Part shown: positions 28,931 through 37,250 of the stretch, piece after piece
How the letters are laid out: each line of letters begins with the position of its first letter
Position numbering within the stretch: the stretch's first letter is position 1
Source: Rhodospirillaceae bacterium
GTDB taxonomy: Bacteria > Pseudomonadota > Alphaproteobacteria > Rhodospirillales > Rhodospirillaceae
Reading direction: 5' to 3'
Assembly: GCA_029243545.1 (NCBI GenBank)
Contig: JAQWRV010000002.1
Span: forward strand, 62,001 to 126,000
DNA length: 64,000 bases
The notes under the pieces: model-generated
What the model was told of the DNA's origin: nothing
The model's input: the letters and a program-made list of their open reading frames with translations, nothing else
The model's database searches: none
Translations under genes and position numbers: made by a program

Positions 28931-29230
28931 GGTCGCTTAGGCGACTATGGCGCTAAACCTGCTGTGGAATAATCGATGTGGACCCGGGGGCAGTACCCGG
29001 CACCTCCACCATTTTTAGCCGTTTACCGGGTTTCATCCGGCGGCTTATGGGGGTGAAACAGGATCGACACGCGTGGTAAAGACAGTAGCTGTTCTCGGCA
29101 TGGTACCACCGACATCGGGCCACTTTGAAAAGTGCCAACGACAACGTTGAGTACGCCGCTGCCGCTTAATTGCCGGTAAGCGCGGTTCGGGGGGCACCGG
29201 GCAACAGAAGCCCCCCACTTTTATGAAAAA
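28931..29230 (+). ncRNA. ssrA: Two-piece (permuted) tmRNA
   Basis: The 3' (acceptor) half comes first: a T-arm CCGGG/CCCGG with a 7 nt loop, then CACCTCC and ACCA ending at 29011. After a 37 nt intervening segment, the 5' half starts with GGGGGTGAAACAGG at 29049. GGGGGTG (29049-29055) pairs with CACCTCC (29001-29007), including the G3-U wobble (29051:29005) that AlaRS needs. ACAGTAG (29082-29088) pairs with CTGCTGT (28959-28965), as expected for helix P2. The tag frame 29134-29169 encodes ANDNVEYAAAA then TAA. A G/C-rich stem GGGGGGC/GCCCCCC follows. Ends are approximate. tmRNA rescues stalled ribosomes and marks the product for proteolysis. Confidence 0.93.
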
Positions 29231-29349
29231 GGCCTCCGAATCGGTCAACGCTTGATAATTGGCGTAAAAAGGCCTTTCAGCCATTGAATACGCACCAACG
29301 GCGAGCCAATAATGGGGTATAGATTCCCTTGAAAGCTAAAGTGTTAATT

Positions 29350-29934
29350 GTGACCGACGAAAATGTGAAATCATTGATCTACGAACGCATGGTCGAGGAC
29401 GCCTTGCGTGGCGTTCTGCGGCAAGCTCTTGAAATTACTCAAGAACAAGGGTTGCCGGGATCACATCATTTTTATGTCACGTTCGACACAACGCATGATG
29501 GCGTACGTATGGCCGACTCTCTGCGCGCCATGCACCCCAGTGAGATGACGATTGTTCTTCAGCATCAATTCTGGGACCTTAACGTCGATGAGGAGTTCTT
29601 TGGCATTACGCTGAGCTTCAGTGGCACCAGTCAGCGGCTTCATGTTCCTTTTGCAGCCGTAACAGCATTTGCCGACCCCCACGCGAAATTCGGGCTTCAG
29701 TTTCACGTGGAGTTTGAAGAAGAAGACGAATCTGAATATGACAAAAACGGTGATGAATTCACGGACGATGAAGATTACGAAATGCCGCCCATTGACAACG
29801 TTGTCGTGACACAACACTCACCTTGGCTCAAGACAGAACGGCGCGCACGCAACGACTCAAGTGAAGAGACCGAGCCGGATCCGGAAGAGGAAACTGGCAA
29901 GGTCGTCACATTGGATGCTTTCAGAAAGAAATAA
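29350..29934 (+). CDS. sspB: ClpXP adaptor SspB, alphaproteobacterial type
   Basis: SspB binds ssrA-tagged proteins and hands them to the ClpXP protease. The N-terminal part (about residues 1-130) has the SspB fold signature: RMVEDALRGVLRQALE, HHFYVTFDTTHDGVRM, and LSFSGTSQRLHVPFAAVTAFADP. The C terminus is a long acidic linker ending in a short basic/hydrophobic tail (VVTLDAFRKK), where the ClpX-docking peptide is found. I chose GTG 29350 (MTDENVKSLIYERM); TTG 29329 is possible. It lies directly downstream of ssrA, the gene whose tag it recognises. Confidence 0.93.
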   Translation: MTDENVKSLIYERMVEDALRGVLRQALEITQEQGLPGSHHFYVTFDTTHDGVRMADSLRAMHPSEMTIVLQHQFWDLNVDEEFFGITLSFSGTSQRLHVPFAAVTAFADPHAKFGLQFHVEFEEEDESEYDKNGDEFTDDEDYEMPPIDNVVVTQHSPWLKTERRARNDSSEETEPDPEEETGKVVTLDAFRKK

Positions 29935-29987
29935 TTGGTGCTGGCCTATAGTTAGGCCGGGGTCACCCTTATTGAGGACGCTGAGCC

Positions 29988-31598
29988 ATGCTTGACGCCG
30001 CCTTCTCCGATATGTTCCCGCTTAGCAAAGACATAACACCTTACCGCAAGGTGAGTGACGATGGCATTGCGATCGACACTTTTCGCGGCGAGAAAATACT
30101 TGTCGTTGAGCCAAGCGCACTAACGATGTTAACCGCAGAAGCGTTCAAAGACGTCTCTCACTTGTTACGCCCTGGCCATCTCGCTCAACTGCGAGCAATC
30201 ATGGATGACCCGGAAGCCTCTCCCAATGATCGCTTCGTAGCTTTGGAGTTGCTGAAAAATGCCAACATCGCCGCAGGTATGATCCTGCCCATGTGCCAGG
30301 ACACCGGTACAGCGATCATCATGGGCAAGAAGGGTCAGCAGATTTGGACCGGTGGCGGAGACGAGGACGCGATTTCAGCTGGCGTGGTCGAGGCCTATAC
30401 AAATCTCAATTTGCGTTACTCGCAGTTATCTCCTGTCTCTCTCTTTGAGGAAAAAAACACGGGCAACAACCTGCCAGCACAGATAGATCTCTATGCGGCA
30501 CGCGGCGACGCCTATAAGTTCTTGTTCATGGCGAAAGGTGGTGGGTCAGCTAATAAAACCTTCCTCTACCAAGAAACGAAAGCGCTTCTGAATCCTTCTG
30601 GGCTGCGTGATTTCTTTGAAAAAGAAATAAAGACGTTGGGTACGTCCGCTTGCCCTCCCTACCACCTCGCGATCGTCATTGGTGGTACATCCGCAGAAGC
30701 CAATTTAAAAACTGTGAAGCTGACCTCAGCGCGCTATCTAGATGATCTGCCCACTCAGGGTGGAGACCATGGCCAAGCTTTTCGCGACACGGAAGCGGAA
30801 GCGGAGGTGCTGCAAATTACGCGGGACCTAGGAATAGGCGCACAGTTTGGCGGCAAATACTTCTGCCACGATGTACGCGTGGTCCGCCTTCCCCGTCACG
30901 GAGCATCATGCCCGGTCGGCATCGGTGTGTCTTGCTCAGCGGACAGGCAAATTCTAGGAAAAATATCTACCGATGGGGTTTTCCTGGAGCAGATGGAAAC
31001 CAACCCGGCACAGTACATGCCTGACGTGAAAGAGGACAAGCTGCCAGGCGATGTGGTCAAAATTGATCTCAACAAACCGATGGCCGAGATCAAAGCCGAA
31101 CTGACCAAACATCCTATCAAGACACGAATCTCTCTGAGCGGCCCCATGATCGTCGCCCGCGACATCGCCCATGCCAAGTTGAAGGAACGCTTAGATGCCG
31201 GTGGCGGCCTCCCCGAGTATATGAAAGATCATCCGGTCTATTATGCCGGCCCGGCTAAGACGCCGGATGGCATGGCATCGGGGTCGTTCGGCCCAACTAC
31301 CGCAGGGCGTATGGACTCCTACGTCGATCTCCTGCAGGCCGCGGGCGGGTCGATGGTAATGTTAGCCAAAGGCAACCGGTCCAAGCAGTTGACCCAAGCC
31401 TGCAAGACCCATGGTGGGTTTTACCTGGGATCCATTGGCGGCGCTGCCGCAAGGCTCGCGCAAAACTCCATAAAGAAAGTCGAAGTACTCGAGTACCCTG
31501 AACTGGGCATGGAAGCTATTTGGCGGATCGAGGTGGAAGACTTTCCGGCATTCATCATTGTCGACGACAAGGGCAACGACTTCTTCGCCAACATATAG
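29988..31598 (+). CDS. Fumarate hydratase, class I (iron-sulfur)
   Basis: This [4Fe-4S] enzyme interconverts fumarate and malate in the TCA cycle. Cluster-ligand and active-site regions are visible: [45 protein letters not shown], and the C-terminal domain with [28 protein letters not shown]. The length of 536 residues is the single-chain (FumA/FumB-type) form. It starts 53 bp after sspB and ends 3 bp before the hydrolase gene, so it likely belongs to the same transcript. A second, unrelated class II fumarase lies 630 bp downstream. Confidence 0.95.
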   Translation: MLDAAFSDMFPLSKDITPYRKVSDDGIAIDTFRGEKILVVEPSALTMLTAEAFKDVSHLLRPGHLAQLRAIMDDPEASPNDRFVALELLKNANIAAGMILPMCQDTGTAIIMGKKGQQIWTGGGDEDAISAGVVEAYTNLNLRYSQLSPVSLFEEKNTGNNLPAQIDLYAARGDAYKFLFMAKGGGSANKTFLYQETKALLNPSGLRDFFEKEIKTLGTSACPPYHLAIVIGGTSAEANLKTVKLTSARYLDDLPTQGGDHGQAFRDTEAEAEVLQITRDLGIGAQFGGKYFCHDVRVVRLPRHGASCPVGIGVSCSADRQILGKISTDGVFLEQMETNPAQYMPDVKEDKLPGDVVKIDLNKPMAEIKAELTKHPIKTRISLSGPMIVARDIAHAKLKERLDAGGGLPEYMKDHPVYYAGPAKTPDGMASGSFGPTTAGRMDSYVDLLQAAGGSMVMLAKGNRSKQLTQACKTHGGFYLGSIGGAAARLAQNSIKKVEVLEYPELGMEAIWRIEVEDFPAFIIVDDKGNDFFANI

Positions 31599-31601
31599 AC
31601 T

Positions 31602-32225
31602 GTGAAGCGCTCTGATTTGATCGTAGACGGACCTGCCTCTGCACCGCTGACGGTTGCGTTAGCCCACGGTGCCGGCGCCCCCATGGACTCCGAGTTCATG
31701 GGTTTTTTTGCCGAAGGTCTTGCATCGCTGGGATATCGTGCCGTTCGATTCGAATTTCCCTACATGGCGGAGCGTCGGAAAACTGGAAAAAAGCGGCCAC
31801 CGGACCGGCAGCCAAAGCTCTTGGAATGTTGGCAATCCGTGATCAATGAATTCGACCCAGAGTCTCTCGTTATTGGCGGAAAATCTATGGGCGGCCGAAT
31901 GGCCACCTTGATCGGTGATCAAGCCCAGGTGCGCGGTATCGTTGCACTTGGGTATCCGTTTTATGGTGCCGGGCGTGCCGACAAGCCACGTACTGACCAC
32001 CTCGTTAGCTTCAAAACCCCCACCTTAATTTGCCAAGGCACGCGTGACCCCATGGGGTCATTCGACGTTATATCAGCCTTGTCGCTTTCCAAATCGATTG
32101 ACTACCACTGGGCTGACGATGGTGATCATTCATTCAAACCACGGAAAAAATCTGGCCGCACGCAGAAGCAGAATTGGACCGAGGCCCTCGACGCGTGCGA
32201 TGGTTTCCTCCGGCGGCTACTTTGA
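31602..32225 (+). CDS. Alpha/beta hydrolase, KANL3/Tex30-like
   Basis: This 207-residue single-domain alpha/beta hydrolase has a nucleophile-elbow motif GGKSMGGRMA, an acid residue in CQGTRDPMGS, and a His in DGDHSFKPRKKSG, all in the order expected for the fold. The N-terminal oxyanion segment is AHGAGAPMDSEFM. The closest family I recognise is KANL3/Tex30-like bacterial hydrolases; the substrate is unknown. The start is GTG, 3 bp after the class I fumarase stop, and fumC follows 3 bp later, so it is embedded between two fumarases. Confidence 0.88.
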   Translation: MKRSDLIVDGPASAPLTVALAHGAGAPMDSEFMGFFAEGLASLGYRAVRFEFPYMAERRKTGKKRPPDRQPKLLECWQSVINEFDPESLVIGGKSMGGRMATLIGDQAQVRGIVALGYPFYGAGRADKPRTDHLVSFKTPTLICQGTRDPMGSFDVISALSLSKSIDYHWADDGDHSFKPRKKSGRTQKQNWTEALDACDGFLRRLL

Positions 32226-32228
32226 AGA

Positions 32229-33632
32229 ATGACGGCTGAAATAATGACGCGCACAGAAACTGATAGTCTTGGCCCCATAGAGGTTCCGGCGAATCGCTTG
32301 TGGGGTGCTCAAACGCAGCGCAGTCTCGAAAATTTTCCCATTGGCACCGAACATATGCCGAAACCGGTCGTTCGCGCATTTGGAATGCAAAAGCAGGCGG
32401 CAGCGCGCGCCAACCAGCAGCTTGGTGGACTTGAAAACAATCTTGCTGAAGCCATCACCGCAGCGGCGGCAGAAGTCGCGGATGGACGACACGACGCCGA
32501 ATTTCCACTTGTGGTTTGGCAGACGGGCTCCGGCACGCAGACCAACATGAATGCAAACGAGGTCATCGCTAATCGGGCCAATGAGATGTTGGGCGGCGAG
32601 CGGGGCTCAAAGACACCAATCCATCCCAATGACCATGTTAATCTTGGGCAGTCGTCTAACGATACGTTCCCGACGGTCATGCACATTGCTGCTGTCCGCG
32701 AAATTCATGACCGATTATCACCCGGTCTCAAGCGGTTACGCAATGCGCTTGAAACCAAAACCGCGGTGTTTGCCCATATCATCAAAATCGGGCGGACTCA
32801 TTTACAAGACGCTACCCCACTCACATTGGGGCAAGAGTTTTCTGGCTACAAACACCAAGCCGAATTAGCCATCGAACGGGTCCAGCATGCGCTCGATAGA
32901 CTGTATCCCCTTGCCCAAGGTGGCACAGCTGTTGGAACAGGCGTCAACAGCAAGAAAGGGTTTAGTGATGCATTTTGCTCTGAGGTAGCCCGCCTCACAA
33001 ACCTACCTTTTTATCCCACGCCGAATACGTTTGAAGCACTCGCAACACACGATGCCTTTGTTGAGATGTCTGGTGCGTTAAATACTATCGCCGTCTCTCT
33101 CATGAAGATTGCAAACGATATTCGATTATTAGGATCGGGCCCACGAGCCGGACTAGGTGAATTATCACTTCCAACCAACGAACCGGGCTCGTCGATTATG
33201 CCCGGCAAGGTCAATCCGACCCAAGCTGAAGCGTTAACTATGGTCTGTGCGCAAGTGATGGGTAATCACACAACGATCACCGTTGCAGGCTCGCACGGCC
33301 AGCTTGAGCTCAACGTCTTTAAGCCCGTGATCGCCAATGCGCTTCTGCAATCTATTCGCTTGATTGGCGACGCATCTGCAAGTTTTTCAGAACGGTGTGT
33401 GGAAGGACTCCAGGCAAACGAAGATGTTATTGCAGGTCATGTAGTGCAATCCCTAATGCTCGTCACCGCTCTCGCCCCGCATATTGGGTACGACAAAGCC
33501 GCCGAAATCGCCGAAATCGCCCACCAAGAAGGAATATCGTTACGACAGGCAGCAATGAAAACCAGTTATCTGTCCGCCAGTGAGTTTGACCTCTGGGTTG
33601 CACCAGGCTCCATGCTTGGTCCCTCGGACTAA
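32229..33632 (+). CDS. fumC: Fumarate hydratase, class II
   Basis: FumC is the oxygen-stable, metal-free fumarase. The fumarase/aspartase signature [16 protein letters not shown] is intact, with [14 protein letters not shown] and [20 protein letters not shown] further upstream. The frame is 467 residues from ATG 32229; ATG 32244 ([10 protein letters not shown]) may be the true start, giving a family-like 462. It sits 3 bp after the hydrolase gene. With the class I gene in the same run, the cell has both an iron-dependent and an iron-independent enzyme for one step. Confidence 0.97.
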   Translation: MTAEIMTRTETDSLGPIEVPANRLWGAQTQRSLENFPIGTEHMPKPVVRAFGMQKQAAARANQQLGGLENNLAEAITAAAAEVADGRHDAEFPLVVWQTGSGTQTNMNANEVIANRANEMLGGERGSKTPIHPNDHVNLGQSSNDTFPTVMHIAAVREIHDRLSPGLKRLRNALETKTAVFAHIIKIGRTHLQDATPLTLGQEFSGYKHQAELAIERVQHALDRLYPLAQGGTAVGTGVNSKKGFSDAFCSEVARLTNLPFYPTPNTFEALATHDAFVEMSGALNTIAVSLMKIANDIRLLGSGPRAGLGELSLPTNEPGSSIMPGKVNPTQAEALTMVCAQVMGNHTTITVAGSHGQLELNVFKPVIANALLQSIRLIGDASASFSERCVEGLQANEDVIAGHVVQSLMLVTALAPHIGYDKAAEIAEIAHQEGISLRQAAMKTSYLSASEFDLWVAPGSMLGPSD

Positions 33633-33637
33633 ATGCC

Positions 33638-33862
33638 ATGGGTGCTATTGTAAAACGATCGGTTTCCATTGCCGGGCATCCGACGAGCGTATCTCTTGAG
33701 CAGGAATTCTGGGATGCCCTAAAAGACATCGCAAAAAGCCACGGCCAATCGGTGCAAGATCTAGTGTCGACCGTAGACAAAACACGCGATGGAGGACTGT
33801 CCAGCGCTTTGCGGGTTTACGTCTTACAATCCATGCAAAACAATCAACGTCCGCCAGATTAG
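33638..33862 (+). CDS. Ribbon-helix-helix domain protein (RHH_4-like)
   Basis: This 74-residue protein has the beta-strand then two-helix pattern of ribbon-helix-helix DNA-binding proteins: KRSVSIAGHPTSVSLEQEFWDALKDIAKSHG, then a second helix to the C terminus. It belongs to a group common in alphaproteobacteria (RHH_4-like), where it is often next to fumC. It starts 5 bp after fumC, so it is likely co-transcribed; autoregulation of this run is possible but not shown. Its stop overlaps the convergent AsmA gene stop by TTAG. Confidence 0.87.
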   Translation: MGAIVKRSVSIAGHPTSVSLEQEFWDALKDIAKSHGQSVQDLVSTVDKTRDGGLSSALRVYVLQSMQNNQRPPD

Positions 33863-36800
33863 CGCGGCCTCGTGATTTTGTTGAGAATACCCTGGAAAAG
33901 ATCAGCCGGATTGGGTTGCCGAGGCTGTTGAGGTGCCTCCGTTGCCGTTGGATCAGATGGTTGTGATGATCCGGCACCGCGACTGGTATCCATATTGACG
34001 TTTGGCAGATCAAGCGGTCCACGAATGGCCATAGGAATTAGCGATGGCATCTGCAGTCTATTTTCCAGAAACTGGGTAATCAGGTTGACTTCAAGACGGA
34101 CACGCCCCTCAACATCAATCCACCAACGAGGCAAATCAATTGTCCCCGTGAACGCCCCAGAATAAACGTTGGATTGAAGGGCCGCGTTAGACAATGTGAC
34201 GACACCTTGATCTAAGTTAAATTCAGCACCCATGGTTGCAAGGCCTTGCGTCACGCCGCCACCAAAAACGCCTCCCAACTGGCTCAGTGCTTTAACGGGC
34301 GCTAGTACAGCGGCAATAGCAAAACCTTCGCCGCCTGAATTGGCATCGATACCGGTGGCCATTAATCTGCCTTGCCCTGTGAGCGAGGACACCAAATCAC
34401 GCTGACTCACACCACGCGCTGAAAACTGCCCTTGCAATGCCGCTTTGCCCGACGCTTCAGAAGACATGGCCAGGCCCCCTCCAAGGCGGCCCAGCTGCGC
34501 ATCGGTTACGGTGAGGCTTGTCTGAATTTCAATCGGCGACGCTATGATTAAATTGAATGTACCAGTTGCCGGACCACCGTATAGCTTGCCTTCCCACTCT
34601 GGGATCGACAGTATACCAGAGGATAAATTGACCTGCGCACTAAACTGATCAGCATCGAACCCTTTTACACGCAGTCGGTCAGCCGTAAACGTTAGGTCCG
34701 CATCAACATTAGCCAAAGCACTGAGGTCGATCGGGTCGTCCATCCATCGGGAAGATATCGATGTTCCACCACGCTCACTCCGGCCACGGCTCGCGCGGGC
34801 AAGCTGGTCCGTCGGATCCGGAGGAAACAGTTGATCAAAGTCGACGGCTACCATCGAAACCGATCCACTTATCTTTGATCGCTCGAGCCCCGCATCATAG
34901 TCGATTGATGCCAACACAGCGTTTGAGCCGACCTGCGCGACCACATCTCTCAATTTCAAATTTTGCCCCGTGCCTGATATCTTAGTGCTTACCGAAACGG
35001 GGCCGACCATTGGCATTCCCAGCGGCATTACAAGACCCAGAGACCGCATTAAGCTTTGGTATTGTTCGTGTGAGGCTCGCGTATTCAAATTGACAATTGG
35101 GTCACCCAAAACATTTTGAATTGCCCCCGCAGCAAACAGCGCCAGCGCACCGGCGTTAGCAGACACGTCAACAGTAGCGTTGGATAGCGTCCCGCTAATT
35201 TTGGTTTGCGCCGCAATTTTGCCTTCCAAGAATCCGATCCTGGGCAGGTCCAAATTTAATGCGCGGCTCACCCGGGAGAAGTCATCACTCGAGAACGCAA
35301 TGGACAAGTTTTCTGCCTGAGGCTCTGCAGTGACGTTACGAATCGTTCCTGACACACTGAGGCGTGCGCCAGCAAAGTCATCCACAGCACCATTTCGAAT
35401 TATGAGCGTTCCTTGCTCCGTCAACACATCTATCGAAACACTCCGAAATATATTTCCGCCAACCGTCAGAGCACCAATACCAAGTTTGATATCCGCTTCA
35501 ATATTATTCAGTGGATTTGTGCCGCTGGAATTAATTTCTAATAATGATAAATCGTCTGTGTCTGGCTCGCCTGAGTGTTGATCGGTAGAGAGCAAAAATT
35601 GACCCCGGATAGCGGGGAGGTATGAATCCAAATCCAGATTTGAAACAGAGAGATCTAAAGCGGTTTTAAGTGATTGACCGATTTCAATGGCAGCAGAACC
35701 TCTGAGCTGTGTCGTATCAAGAACGACGTCCAACACATCAAAGTCCAGACGCGAGGGCGTGCCTCGGAAATGCGTTGAAACCGACAGAGAATTGAGCCTA
35801 CTGGGTGGCACCATGCCCAACGGGGGCGCAGCATCAAGCCAGTCAAGCAACGTTCGGACATCACGAGATGCCACATCTCCATTCATGTCAAATACAGGAA
35901 ATCCGTCTTGGGCCTTCACAAACCCGGAAAACACCAATGTTGTATTGCCAGGAAGATCAACGCCCGCCTCAGCCAACGTTATCTCAGATTTCTCCAATGA
36001 CGCGCTTAAACGCGCGTTTCGCATAACCTGACCATGCCATTCGACCAGATTAATGCCTACATCAACTGTGCCTTTGATGTCTAAAGGGAGCGCGAAGGAG
36101 TTGTTGTCCTGCGCATAGGCTGGTTTTGCCGAGACAAAAGGCAGCCCGTATGTGAAGCGGGTACCGTCCTCTAGCTGACCGAGTTTCCAAGCTTCCAAGT
36201 CAAGGCGCGCGGCGGAGAGGTTGAGAGAGAACTCGCCGTCATCCGCCCAGGAATATCGGCCATTACCTTTTGCAGACGAAGCGCCGATTCGAAAATTTAT
36301 GGACTCAGCATCAACGGATGAATCGGTTAAATTGAGTTTTAACTCAACACGAAAGTCTTCACGCAGCGTCAAAGGAATCGCATTACCGTTTCCAATTAAT
36401 CCAAAGCCCAGCAGCACATTAGATAAATTCCCCCCGGAACTTGAGAGCCGGCCCGAGAACACCGGCCCGTCTTTTCGCATTGAAAGCGTGCCAGAGAAGT
36501 CAGAACTCAATCCAATTTCTGAATTTGAGATCGCAATGACAAGCGCCCTGGGGCGATTATCGCGAATCTCTCCACCAGATATTCCGAGTTGCCACGGCAA
36601 GCCCGCGAACGTTGCCTCGCCCGTTGCATCAAAAGGGCCAGCCACACTTTCAGCTCTAAGATCTAGGTTGAATTCCGTCACGGTCTGCTCGGCACCCGTC
36701 CGAGCGTCGAAGTACCGCACAGTTCCACCCGACACGCGCAAATTATCTATCCCAAGATCAAAATTCGCTGCGCCGTCTGAAATTAAGTCCGACGATTGTG

Positions 36801-37200
36801 ACGTCGTGTTGGCGGGAACCAACGCCCACGTCGCTGTTCCATCTTCTAATACTTCGGCGTTAATAAAAGGCGAAACAATATCAACGGAGGTGAATTGTAT
36901 CCGGCCAGTCAGCAAAGGACCAAACGCCAAGTTAACAGCAACGCGTTCTGCAACTGCGAAATCAGGATTTACTGCACCTGTTGGATTTGAGATACGAACT
37001 CCATCCACCTGAAAAGCGGGCCGCGGCAAGAGCGTTAGAGCAACGTCACCTTCAATACCAACCTCCCGGCCAGTGGCATTCGCCAGCTGGGCCTCAAAGG
37101 TATCGCGATAATTTGCCCAGTCTATGAAAGATGGAGCAACCAGAAGTGCCGCCACAAGCAACACAAGAACCGCTAAGACTCCCATAGCGATTCTTTTCAC
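33859..37200 (-). CDS. AsmA-family protein
   Basis: This 1113-residue protein has a single N-terminal membrane segment (about residues 4-27) followed by an AsmA N-terminal domain (SFIDWANYRDTFEAQLANATGREVGIEGDVAL) and a long repeating beta-rich body of the AsmA/TamB-like type, closing with the AsmA C-terminal pattern GGVTQGLATMGAEFNLDQGVVTLSN. The tail is Pro/Gln-rich. AsmA-like proteins are thought to form hydrophobic grooves across the periplasm for phospholipid transfer to the outer membrane. A start upstream of ATG 37200 is not needed. Confidence 0.9.
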   Translation of the reverse strand: MKRIAMGVLAVLVLLVAALLVAPSFIDWANYRDTFEAQLANATGREVGIEGDVALTLLPRPAFQVDGVRISNPTGAVNPDFAVAERVAVNLAFGPLLTGRIQFTSVDIVSPFINAEVLEDGTATWALVPANTTSQSSDLISDGAANFDLGIDNLRVSGGTVRYFDARTGAEQTVTEFNLDLRAESVAGPFDATGEATFAGLPWQLGISGGEIRDNRPRALVIAISNSEIGLSSDFSGTLSMRKDGPVFSGRLSSSGGNLSNVLLGFGLIGNGNAIPLTLREDFRVELKLNLTDSSVDAESINFRIGASSAKGNGRYSWADDGEFSLNLSAARLDLEAWKLGQLEDGTRFTYGLPFVSAKPAYAQDNNSFALPLDIKGTVDVGINLVEWHGQVMRNARLSASLEKSEITLAEAGVDLPGNTTLVFSGFVKAQDGFPVFDMNGDVASRDVRTLLDWLDAAPPLGMVPPSRLNSLSVSTHFRGTPSRLDFDVLDVVLDTTQLRGSAAIEIGQSLKTALDLSVSNLDLDSYLPAIRGQFLLSTDQHSGEPDTDDLSLLEINSSGTNPLNNIEADIKLGIGALTVGGNIFRSVSIDVLTEQGTLIIRNGAVDDFAGARLSVSGTIRNVTAEPQAENLSIAFSSDDFSRVSRALNLDLPRIGFLEGKIAAQTKISGTLSNATVDVSANAGALALFAAGAIQNVLGDPIVNLNTRASHEQYQSLMRSLGLVMPLGMPMVGPVSVSTKISGTGQNLKLRDVVAQVGSNAVLASIDYDAGLERSKISGSVSMVAVDFDQLFPPDPTDQLARASRGRSERGGTSISSRWMDDPIDLSALANVDADLTFTADRLRVKGFDADQFSAQVNLSSGILSIPEWEGKLYGGPATGTFNLIIASPIEIQTSLTVTDAQLGRLGGGLAMSSEASGKAALQGQFSARGVSQRDLVSSLTGQGRLMATGIDANSGGEGFAIAAVLAPVKALSQLGGVFGGGVTQGLATMGAEFNLDQGVVTLSNAALQSNVYSGAFTGTIDLPRWWIDVEGRVRLEVNLITQFLENRLQMPSLIPMAIRGPLDLPNVNMDTSRGAGSSQPSDPTATEAPQQPRQPNPADLFQGILNKITRPR

Positions 37201-37250
37201 GTCACCTATCTCCTATACGTTTTACTTAGTAAATCCGTCCAACGAACTTG

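Noticed and set aside
28953-29284. Two minus-strand open frames of 60-80 codons across the tmRNA region
   Set aside because: They are antisense to a well-supported structured RNA, look like low-complexity shadow sequence and have no family resemblance.
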